Shown: one piece after another, positions 48,201-60,200 of the stretch
Numbering within the stretch: position 1 is the stretch's first letter
How the letters are laid out: the number at the start of each line of letters is the position of its first letter
NCBI GenBank assembly: GCA_037783545.1
Contig: JBBELK010000438.1
Span: 620,001-684,000 of the forward strand
Source of the DNA: Henricia sp. BOLD:AAB3569
Taxonomy: Eukaryota > Echinodermata > Asteroidea > Spinulosida > Echinasteridae
Reading direction: 5' to 3'
Length of the DNA stretch: 64,000 bases
The notes under the pieces: generated by a model
Databases searched by the model: none
Seen by the model: only the letters and a program-made list of their open reading frames with translations
What the model was told of the DNA's origin: nothing
Program-made: the position numbers and the translations under genes

Positions 48201-51200
48201 AGCTGGGTGTCTTACTGTGGTGGTCAGCCGAACAGCGTTTAACTTCACATTCATAAATACCTTAGACAGTTTACGCATCCTCATTTGCTGAGAGCACATC
48301 ACGGGGCCAGTTTTAAACGAATGATAATAACCAGTGATTAAGACCGGTTGGCTCTCGTTTCTACCCGCGTCCTAGTAAGCATATGGAACAACCAAACGCG
48401 CACAGAAACTGCACGCTCCCGAAAGCAAAATGTGCACTATGACTTAACAACACGCCTGGATCGCGCGATCGAATAAATGACTTGATGCGCACGCACAGCT
48501 ACAGCAGTTTGAACAACAAGATGAAAGAAAAAAGTGAATGCAACGACATGCTAATTTTGGCGAGTTTTACCGATTTACAAATAAAAAGGTATTTATGAAT
48601 AGGAGTAGGCCTTTGGTTTGGGGCTATTATCGGCGTCCAGGCCCCTATCCATTTTTAAACGTATGTTTAAGACGGCTAAACGTCCAAACTCACTTTTAAT
48701 CCCTAATTAAAGGTGAAAAGTAGCAATTGCATAACAATGTAACAGAATTGTATTGCCACATTTCCCAAAAACTCTGAATAAAAACAAAACTTCACTGATG
48801 TGAACAAGAAACTCATTGTTAAGGAAATTGTTTTCATCCAAAATACAAGTGATTTCTTCTAGGATTTTTTTCTATGAGCTGACATCTGGATCTACGTGTC
48901 TTCTAAATAGCCTGAGAAGCACACGTCATGGAGGTACTTACATGTAGGCTATTCAAGCAGAGTGGTGCATTCTTCTTCAACAGCTGTTATGAAGGATGGT
49001 ACATCAGCCTACTCTGTCTTAATGCGGTCAGAGTATAATTTGCATCTTTTCTTTTTCTTTTTTCCCCTCTTTAACCATCAATTTGCATATAAAACTATTC
49101 CAGAATCCGTGCGTGACATGCTCATAAATATTCACGAGTTGCCTTGATTAAGTTAAAGTGGTTTCCCACAGCAGTAGCACTTACATTCCGTCGCCGTCCT
49201 ACAAATCATTTAAACTGGGCGCAAAATTAACTCGTAACCACTCTTAAACAACATCCTAAAAATCTGACATGTAGTGCAGAAATACCATTTTTTCAACTTT
49301 GTCCAATATGCAAATTTGACTGGAAATTTTGTGGAGAACTTTTAGCATAGCAATGAATATGCATTACTTTGCATATTTATGCCTTCAGAAAGTAGACCCA
49401 AGGGGGTTGGAACGAAACTAATTTTTCAGCTTTCTTTTTTATTACACCTTATGGCCTATATTGAGGGCGTGAAATTTTAGAATGGTAATGAGAAAAGTAT
49501 GACACATGATATGATATCAAAATCTCAATACCCATGGGGTAAAGTGGGGGTGTCAAAAATATGATCTGGTCACGCTCCTTCAAAGGCTCATTGCAATGAC
49601 CAAAAACTACTTGTTTTTCTCTAAAACCAAAGTGCCGATTGATGGAAGGAATTGACAAGTAAACAAACAAAATTTAGGAGGGATGTCCAGAAATCCATCC
49701 CGAGAATGAATCTGAAGGCAGATGTGCAGTAGTTTCTGGTAAAAACAAAACAATGTCGTTCTGGAACAAGACTGCTACCGAATACTATTACTGATCAATT
49801 AACTTGAATTTTTGAAACCATAGATCAAAAAGCAGTAGTCTCTCGAGGCAGTCTCCGTTGCTATGGATCCTCCCTCTTTCTCAAGAACCGCTTCGGGGTT
49901 GGTTACCATCTTGGGTAAGCTTTTCCATTGTTAGACTACTTTTACAATGTAATACTGAACAACAAAAGAAATATGGACAATTTCTTCATAAACTATACTG
50001 ACCATCTGGCCAGGCTTGCTTGTCCATGGCAACAGAAGACTATGCCGTACTATACTGAAGTAAGGCATTTTGAGAACACTTCACCTTTATTTTGATTAGT
50101 TTTGATGTCAACTTTTTAAACAAAAGTTAAACTGAAGAATTGTCTGTCTGCTGCCTTTAGTCCCCTAACCAGAGCTGAAAATTAACTGGGTTTTGTGGCA
50201 TTTTTGGCCAGTTAATCCGGGTTAGTTGTAGCTCCGAGATTTGCAGTGGAGAATGGACGCTTAACACGGGTAATCTCAGAATCAAAATGTCGTGGAAAAA
50301 ACACCACCTGTTATAATACCAATGATGGTGCAATCTTTGCACTTTACAGCATTATCGCCCTGGTCATTGGGCACAACTCCCTGGAGGGTATTCAGCCCCG
50401 GCAGCCTGACACAAGCACACAGGGGCTACAACCCTTGCTGATAACACACTTAATCTGGGTGGAGTGAGGCAGTGTGCCTAATTGCCCAAAGGCACACGGA
50501 CTAAGGACGCGGCCGGGAACCATATTTTATACCATGTCTTTCTGATTGCTTGGTTGTTAGAATGGTGGTTGACCAAAACGCTAACGTCGGTGAAATCACC
50601 AAGCTGGTGCGCTCATACATCCCCAAGGGTCAAGTGTCACGTAGTCATGGAATGGAACTGGCCTACACGCTGCCCTTACAGGATGTCAAGAGGTTCCCAG
50701 GTAGGAATGTTAACTACACAAAGCTTTTGCTAAATAAAGAGACTTGAAGATATATTACAGAATTGAAAAACTTGTCCCTGGGTCATATTCCCTAAAATAA
50801 TCACTTATTCATACAAAATGGTAAACTGTTAAAAAACAACTATCTCAATGTGTGATTGAGATTGTGTATAAGTCACTTCAGTATTTCATTTTAATCTCTT
50901 CTTGCATGGTTCCCATGTTATAGACTTCTTTCAAGCTCTCGAAGCCGGATCAAATTCCAAGACCTCCACTGCTGAGCAACTGGGCATCCAGTCATATGGT
51001 ATTTCCATGACGACACTGGAGGAAGTCTTTCTCAAGCTCAATGAGGAAGAGGAGGCAGATGAGCAAGATTTGGAAGCAAGCGCTAAAGAATCTTCAGGTG
51101 TGTGGTTAGCATTTAAAGGAACATGTTCAGATTTTTCCAGAAAATGGATTTTGTTCTTTACCTAACCTGACCTAACAATCATATAAAATACCTCCCTGAA

Positions 51201-54200
51201 ATACTATCCATGGAAAGAAAACAGGAAATCTGCAATCTCCATGGGTCGTGATTATATACGTGTTTCCTGCAGTTCTCCCAGGTGGCTCTATTGGTAAACA
51301 GTTTATCATGAAACAAGCTAGAAAATGCAGGCTCGTTGCACAAAACTGCAGCATGCCTTCTGAGGCATAAGGGTTGTTTACCTGTCTAATTAAACTTTAA
51401 GGTGTCGCAACGACATTTATCTTCAAGCAAACTTGAATCCATGGTTCTGATTGGTAGATCCGTGGCAACCAATAGTGTCATAATGTTCCATATGTCTCTT
51501 CCGATTCTCATATTGCACACTGCGTAAAATGAGCCATGGTATTCCAAGATAACTGCGTCCCTATGCTGCAGAGCTGTATAATACACTACTGCAAATTCAA
51601 ACGTGACACGTGGCGTCCAATGCGATTTGTTATGCGCGTGATTCTATGCATGCGCTTCCCGGCACCCGCACGTGTGTGTGCGCGCATCAAGTTTGCTTGA
51701 AGATAAATTATACGGCATAATGTAGTGCGTCTGTGTCCCATATCCCACTCGGCGTTCGGCCTCGTGGGATATGGGATGCAAACGCACTACATAATGCTGT
51801 ATTCCACTCGCGCTCGTGGGATAACTAATACACGTTAGTAATGCGACGTCGTTTGAGAGCGCCACCATGTAACAAACAGGAACTAGAGTAGCTGTGACAC
51901 CATTGCCAACCCATATTGCATTACTTATTAATTTTTCAATTCAACACAGAGAGTTGACATTTTCGTTTGCACTTGCAGAAAACGGGTTGTCAGTGGCGTC
52001 CCAGCTGTGCAGCTGCTCTACATCCTCACCACATGGTGGTGCTCTCAAACGGGCTCGCGATACGTGCTGTTTTCATGAAAATTTTCAAGATAATGTAAAT
52101 TTGTACTGTGATGCCACGTCACAACATTTTTGTATCATGATTTTTACATAATATTGGATGGCTTTGAGGGTGATATAAGAATATACCGCACGAGTCATGT
52201 AAAAACGGGCCCAGAGGCAAGTTTGGTATATTCATGACGGGTGCGGTATATTCTCATATCACCTGAAAAGACACCTAGTGTTGGCTAAAAAAAACAAACA
52301 AAAAAACCAAAACCTTTTTTGGGGATCCCTGGGGCACCACGGTCATGAGAAATTACATCCCCGCTAATAAATAGCTTGGTCTGCCGCAAAATCTATCGCA
52401 GTTATCTGATGAAAATAAATCATCAAAATTTCTACAGCATTTGGATTTGTTGTGGAAGTTTGAACATTCAAAATATAAACTTAAATTTTCAGAATTATTA
52501 AACGATGCGCCAGCCATTTTGGCTAAGTCATGCGTGAGTACGCACAACTGTGCATGTCTCCCAGTCGTCCCAACGACGCGGTGGGTGCACCAACATGCTT
52601 TTGACTGCACACCGGGGAACGCCGGGGATCCCTGATGCTGCGCTTGAAAGCAGCAATTATTGTTGTATAAAATGAAGCTTATACCTTTTTTATTTTGTAG
52701 GATTTCTCGCAAGATTTTTGTCTGGCGTTGAAAACTTCAGTTCATTTACGTTTACAACTGCATGCACTTTTGTTACGGTTATACCTAATTTTTTTGTTAC
52801 CATACTCGCGCCCACGTTGCACACATGCACAGAGCATTCACTCGATAGATGACGTGCGCGTGAGCGTGTGCTTTGGTACGCCAAGCATGCACACACTTCA
52901 GATTGGGGCTCTGTGCTGCACAGTATCAGAAATGCAGGGTATCCGCAAAAGCTTAATTTTATATAATGTCAAATATCTTACAACAGGTAACATTGGATCT
53001 GTACATGACAACAATCAAGTTGACCCAGCGTCTATGGACGTCAGTAGCCTGATCACCACACCACTCAGACCGGGTCATAATCAGATCAAAGCGCTGTGTA
53101 AAGCCCAGTTTTATCAGATGTTTCGTGACCCCAAGGTATGGTCAGCAAATATACGGTTAACAAAAATGGGGAAAACAATTTATAATCTGACTGAAAGATC
53201 AAGGGGGCTGAGAGAGGTAACATTTTATCGGTCAGTAATGTGTATGGCCGCCTCTTGTGGCAAGGCTGACTGCACCAGTCCAGGTGCGCCACTCTGCCTG
53301 AAGTGCCTCCCTGAACTGCTGCACTTCCAGGGCTGTTTGGGAGACGCTCGGCTCCAGAGGTCAGCTCATCCCACACAGGTTTAACCAAGTTAAAATCCCA
53401 ATAAAATGGGTTTTGTGAGAGAAACGGAAAATATCATGTTTCATTGCTGTGGGAGTCACTCTTTTCAAATGGATCCTTTTGGACCTGGGGGAAATTCACT
53501 GAAGCAGAACAGTCTTTAAAACAATTCCTGAGTGATTGGTCATTCAGTGCCTCATTATTAAAAAGCTCACTGTATTTAACAAACTTCTGTTCCAGTTAAA
53601 GATTTTACATTTTGAGAAAATTTTTTTTTTCTTTTTTGGGAGAGTATATTTCAATTCAAGTATTCTTGGGTTTCACTTTCTTGACAACTGGTTGCTATCC
53701 GCCATTACTGTGTCCATACTATGGCATGCCAAAACGAAAATAATTCAACACTGATAATTCTGCCATCAACCCTGAAAAACAAGTCAACATTTTTTAAAAA
53801 CTTGCAAACAAAAGCACAGTATAATGCCAGTTTCAAACAGTCTGTCAACATTTAAAAGTCATGCCAACTTGTTTTTCTTGCGCAACATTTACGAAAAATG
53901 CGCCAACATTAAATTATCAGTGTTGAATTATTTTCTCTTTGGCGTGCCATAGTATGGACACAGTAATGGCGGATAGCAACTGAAACCCAATAATTAGTAG
54001 GGGCATTCGAGATGCTTACACCATGTAAGACCAACTTACACCGGAGTGTTCTTTTAGCCATCACGTGATACACGAGTCTGCCCCGGTGGCAGCCAGCACT
54101 GCCCGACCTCGCGTCAGGGTCTCTGGTGTAAGGCTCGGTGTAATGACGTGACCTAGTAACCGTGTGGACGTTGAGAGTAGTAAAACATGGCGGACAGTTT

Positions 54201-57200
54201 GGAATTGCGACGTGAGTACTAAGAAAAACACAGATTTATGACACAAAATAGGAGGGAATAGGGCTGTAAATACATTTTGCTTAATCAGTAGATGTCTGTG
54301 GGCATTGACAAAGTTTATTACGGTAGAAATAGGGGAACTATTAACGATAACATTGTTTACAAAAACCCTGCCTGGCAACCTCTGACCTGCGTTCCCAGAA
54401 TTCAAAGTGGAATCCCGTGTCGTTCATCTTCTAAAGGATTCCCCCGGTGTAAACTCCGTGTTACACGGTGTAAGCATCTCGAATGCCTTTAGTAATAATA
54501 ATAACTCTGGCACTGATTTAATTCAATGAATCTAAGGTGCATGCAATCACTGTATGCTTTTTCCGCAGACGTACATTTTCCGCTTTCTAGTTCCAGTCCT
54601 TTTCATTGTGGTGGCAGCCATTTTGATGGCCACAGTGTCATTTGATGATTCATACGGTGGACAGCAAGAGCCATTCGTTTTTGACCCTAATGTGTACCTC
54701 AAGAACAAATTGGACTCCACTTCCCAAGGGCTGACTGATCTGCTTTATCAGAGTAACCTGACGAAAGGAGGTAAAATACCCTTTTTTTGATCTTGTTTTC
54801 ACCAAATATTGTATTGTGAAAGAGAACCAGAGCTGTAGTCGAGTCCTTGGTGTCCGAGTCAAGCCAAGTCCTTGGTGTCCGAGTCCAGGCCGAGTCCTTG
54901 GTGTCCGAGTCCTTGGTGTCCGAGTCCAAGCCGAGTCCTTGGTGTCCGAGTCCAAGCCGAGTCCTTGGTGTCCGAGTCCAAGCCGAGTCCTTGGTGTCCT
55001 AGTCCAAGCCGAGTCCTTGAGTCCGAGTCCTTGAGTCCGAGTCCAAGCCGAGTCCTTGGTGTCCGAGTCCAAGCCGAGTCCTTGGTGTCCAAGTCCAGGC
55101 CGAGTCCTTGGTGTCCGAGTCCAGGCCGAGTCCTTGGTGTCCGAGTCCAGGCCGAGTCCTTGGTGTCCGAGTCCAAGCCGAGTCCTTGGTGTCCGAGTCC
55201 TTGAGTCCGAGTCCAAGCCAAGTCCTTGAGTCCGAGTCCGAGTCCAGCATACATCTGAGTCCTCAGCAGGCAGAGTCCGAGTCCTTTGTTTCAATCTACA
55301 TTACTGTGAAGTATCAGTGATAGTACCTGGTTGAGGAAAATATATCTTTGGCACGTGAAGTACATTTTGAGTGCTCAAAATCATTTCAAGCGGTTGCAAT
55401 TCCACCTTCTCAAAATTTCAGTTCACAAGTTTGAAATATTTTTGTAATGGTGCTTGAAATAATTGTTTGGCACTTGTAAAATGTTTCTTAACGTCGTATT
55501 TTCTTTTTCACTGGACTCCGAATAACTTGGCCCAGATCTCTGAATTCTTACTGCCCGAGTCCTAGACCCAATCCTGACTGGCTGAGTCCACAGCCTAGTC
55601 CTTGTCAAATTATGTGATTTTTGTGTAGGTTCACTCCTTTCAATGCTAGTGTATGTCTTTTCCCCATTAGGTGTGGACCTGTTGGTTAAACAGTTTGACG
55701 ATATGAAGCTGATCAGCAAGGAAATAGTTGACCTGAGTCAAATCATGTCGTTGGCGCCGCACAGTATGGCCGTTGTGGCTGAAGAATTCAACATTTCTGC
55801 CGTAAGCAATCTTTAAACCCTTGTAGCCAAACAATTTAGAAAACTGAATTATCAGGGGTCGATTTCACCAAACTCTTCGTACGTTAAGGTCCATAATAAG
55901 GCTTGCGATGGATCGTAGGGCTGCGATAGATCGTGGCTACGATGGGTGCTGCGATGAATTTCACCAAACCTATCGTAAGCGTGATGCGTTCGATTATCAA
56001 TTAGGGATATTTGCATATTTACTCTAAGGCTGTTTGCTGTGCTGAATTATGTTTTTAATAAAACAGTCGTCGGCTACACGAGTTCAAAAATTCTCTGTGT
56101 CCGTTCTGCGTAGTGCAAGCGCGCGCGTTAAATTCGCCGGCAGCTTGCGGGACGCGAGGGCAGTTTTTGTTTTCCGCGTTTTTAAATCGTGCGTAGGACG
56201 AGTGTAGAACACGGTAGCATCATTCAAATTTTTATTTCACGGGTTACACTCACACGATGTGTGGCCGACGTTTACAATGGATGGCCAACTGCAGCGTAGC
56301 TTCCGTGTTTTTGCATGCAGCAAAAACATCGACACTGAACAGTTTTGAAGCGACACTTTGTCACCTGCTATAATCGTATGTACAAAATTTAAAAGTTGTC
56401 TCTTGTTTATATCGCTTGGCATAGAATCTATCAAGAGTGGCAATCAGTTTTTTTGGGAGCCAGAGTTCGTTTCGTCTAACAAAAACGGCAAAAAACACGA
56501 CCATCGTTGGTCAAAAAGTACGCTACGATGACCCATTGCCTCATCTTAGCTTACGGTGCGTTGTCATGGCATACTGTATATGCATCGGTACACTCATCGC
56601 AAGTTTCTTGAAATTGTTCTTCGGACGCAACACGAGTTACGGAGCGGTAATCCATCGCATCTCGAGTTACGAAGGATCATAAACGTTAGTGAAATTGACC
56701 CCAGGTTACATAGAGCAGTGCAGTGATGAGTGATTACACAGTTTGTTTCCACATCCAAATTAGAGGTTGCAGATGTCATGTTTTCTTCCCGTGGATAGTA
56801 TTTTGGGGAGGTATTTTATGTGATTCTTGGGTTAAAAGAAAATCCATTTTTATTCAAAAATCTGGTGACACCTGTGTCATAACTGAATTTATTATATCTT
56901 AATTATGACGCACTGTAAACTGTCCTGCAATTGACTTTTATCACGGTGCGTTCATCTTTGTCTCGTCCTCCCTTGTGCTTGTTGGGCACAATCAGTGCGT
57001 CGTCTGCTTGACCACGCAATAACATGTGTAATCTTTCGTTGTTGTTTTGAGAGAGTCACTGTTCGTGCTGCGCATTTTCTCGATCACGCTATTTGGTCGC
57101 GCAGACACACTGATCGTGCCCGCCACGTACCAGGGGAAACGAGACAAAGATGGACGCACCGTAATAAAGGTCAATTGAGCAGGAAATATAGAAGTCGCCT

Positions 57201-60200
57201 AAAGGTAACTTGCGACACATATTCCATATGTTTATTTACAATTGGGGCAAGCCGGTCAGGGGTTTGGGGCGTATCTTAAGTGATCTCTGGAAGGGGTGGT
57301 TTATCCCTTACTAAGCTCATGTAGGGCTTGCTAAGCTCATGTGATAGCCAATCCCAATCAGTGAGGAACAGCAGCAATACCGTTAATTGAGACCACCAGT
57401 AGGGTTTATAGCTCAATGCATAGTTCCGATTTTGCCCAGTTAACCTTGGATATTGTTGCTATGCCTCACACTGCACAAACCAATGGGACTTTCAACGGAA
57501 AACAGATTCATTGGAGATACTCAAAGGTATTTATGTTTCAGGGTCGACAGTTGTCTTAGAACACACTGAGTAAAGGGCCAGTAATACGGGGATGCCATAT
57601 ATCATGAAATACGTGCTTTCTTACCTTTGAACAGCGAATCGCCCGGCCTTGAAACCAACAATTCACCCAGATCACCGCATACTTACAACACTGTACAAAC
57701 TGTATGGGCAGAATATCGTGTGATGTTTGTAATGCACTTTGGCCTATGTGGGCGCTTACCTGCTAGCTCGGTTGTGATTGGTCGGCGGGTTAGGCTTGAT
57801 TGACAGGTCGGAACTACCATTGGTAGGGCGTCTGCATGTTAAGCAAATTGCTTCATTCGATGAAGAAATCGCTTCATTCGATGAAGTAAATTTGTAATGA
57901 GAACGCTCCCTTCGTTCGACAAAGCAATTTGGCAGGCCTGGTTGCACAAGCGCGTTGTGTTTCAAGCACCCAGCAAGCGTTGTTTTTGACGCGCCACTGG
58001 AAAACCACACAGCGCGTCTAGATGCGCAACGCGCATGTACGACCTTCCACAGCTTCATTCCATCTTCGTTAGCGGTCGCTTTTAATGCAATGTGTACGGT
58101 ACCGCTCTTCGTTAAGTGCTATGTGAGCGCACGCTTCATTAACTAACAATGATTAACTAAGCGATTTCTTTAGTGGGAACGTACAGGGTCTAAGTTGTCG
58201 GGGGTCATTAAGACCAATTTTATTTTTGGCATAGGTATCTTAATGTGGAGTGTCTGTAAGGAAGTGCAAACTGAATAGCAGTGTATAATTGAGTCCTGCA
58301 AGTCATCATCTTGTTTGTTTATTTCAATTTTTGGTTTGAATTTTCTAAATTTAAACAATGACAGGATGAAATACCAGTTCTCATAGCAGCGTACAATGAC
58401 TCAGCACAGCAGTCCCTTCCTATCATCCTCAACATTCTCAGCAATGCCATAGTCTCCCTCCAGACGTCGGGAAACCGTGATTATGATGTCACCATTGTCA
58501 ACCATCCCTGGCCTGATGCACAATATAAATACACCACTTTAAATCCTGGCGTTTTCATGGTTTTCTGTTTGGGGTTGGCGATGGTCATTCTACCGGGGGC
58601 GTTCACAACCAATATTGTCAAGGAGCGACAGGTGAGACATACTCATGAATTACATTGCTTATTTTGTCCACAACACACGTCCACAACATTCATTAACTAC
58701 AGGATTTCAGTATTTACTGGAAGAAGTCAAAAGTCAAATGTTTTGTTTTTGGTTTATTTCTACCTTCCTTTGCCCTAGTCAGTGCGTATAGAATATGCAC
58801 GCGCACACAGGAACTGCACACGCCCTAGAGCAAAATGTGCACTGTGACAAGTACCTGGTCATGTGCGTGCACGTACAACACGCCTGAATTACATGTAACG
58901 CACGCATCGAACAAAAACAACTGTTTGAACGAACACAGTCGTGCATGTAACTAATGCAAAACATGGCAAAACGACCAGATTATCGAAGAATTTTGTGAGT
59001 TTTACCGATTTAAACTATAAAAATTGGTTTGGCCAGTCCTTAAACAATTCGTTTAAAACTGGCTATGGTCCGGCAGCCGATTTCACGAATCCTTACGCAC
59101 TGCGTAAGTCCGCTTGCGCAACATTTTATTGCGTAGGCTGCGCAACATTCCTGTGAAAATTACACGCAAGCTATAGGGCTTGCGCCATTTTGCAAAAGTT
59201 GCGCAAGCTGCGCACTCTTTCATGAAATCGGCTGCTGGATGCTAATAATGGCCCTCGCCTGGCAGCTTGGGCCATTATCATTCGTCCAGGCCCTTCTGCG
59301 GTTTTGAACGTATGTTTAAAGGTAGTATACTTGTTTGGTAATTACCCTCAAACAGAATTTCTGAATTATTATCTTTAAGCTTATCGTTATCAAGATGGTA
59401 ATGGTAGTAATCATCCTGTGAATTTATTTCGTCTGAATTGCCCTCATTCATGAGAAAAATTACAAAGATCGCCTGTATTGGAGCCATTAATTCATGCACA
59501 AAAAATGTACTTGGATATGTTAGGTTTTCTGAAGTATTACTGCATCTATGTGGCTGAAAGGTAGTTTTCTTGACCTAGGCTTTCAGATACCAGTGGAAAT
59601 CATGCCGTTTTTAACACTTTACCAAACAGGTATACTACCGTTAAGACTGGCCGAACCCACTTTTAATTCCCTAATTAAAACTACACGTTTCTAATAACAG
59701 GCATGTTTAATTTTGTTTAAAATTATTGATTAATCAGGGAGTCTGGTTTAGCTTTTTTTTCTGCTTGTGTTCCACCACTGCTGCCCTGGTTCGAATCCTG
59801 TCAAGGTTTAATAGTACATGTGGATTGGGTTCTCAGTCCATGCTTGATTCTCGTACTTTGTGGCCGAGCTAAAGAACCGAGCTGAAGTTTACCATTAAAA
59901 ATTATTCTTGAGATTAAGTTTTCAAGGAATCCACAAACAAATTTAATTTTGAAAATAATATATTGGGCCTTTAAAGGCCCATTGTATCATTTGCAATGAC
60001 CCAATTTTGTTTTTTACGATTTGACAAGAAAAACCTTACTCAAAGTGTTGATAGCAATGGTAACAAACACCACATGAATTTAGTTTCCATCAAAAATGGT
60101 ATTTCATGTTGGAAATTGACAACCGAAGGTGGGTTTCTAAATTGTTTGCCTTTAAATTTCCCCCTTTGGCCTTTATGGGGAACCAAAAACAAAATGTATA

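Noticed and set aside
43412-49823. Additional ABCA exon between exons 12 and 13
   Set aside because: Joining 43411 to 49824 gives an uninterrupted, correctly phased ADILADQKAV; no residue is missing.
53136-53384. Read-through of exon 16
   Set aside because: A good donor exists at 53136 and the following residues do not resemble ABCA; exon 17 joins in phase.
54650-55294. 214-codon minus-strand frame
   Set aside because: Minisatellite translation overlapping intron 17; part overlaps exon 17 on the wrong strand.
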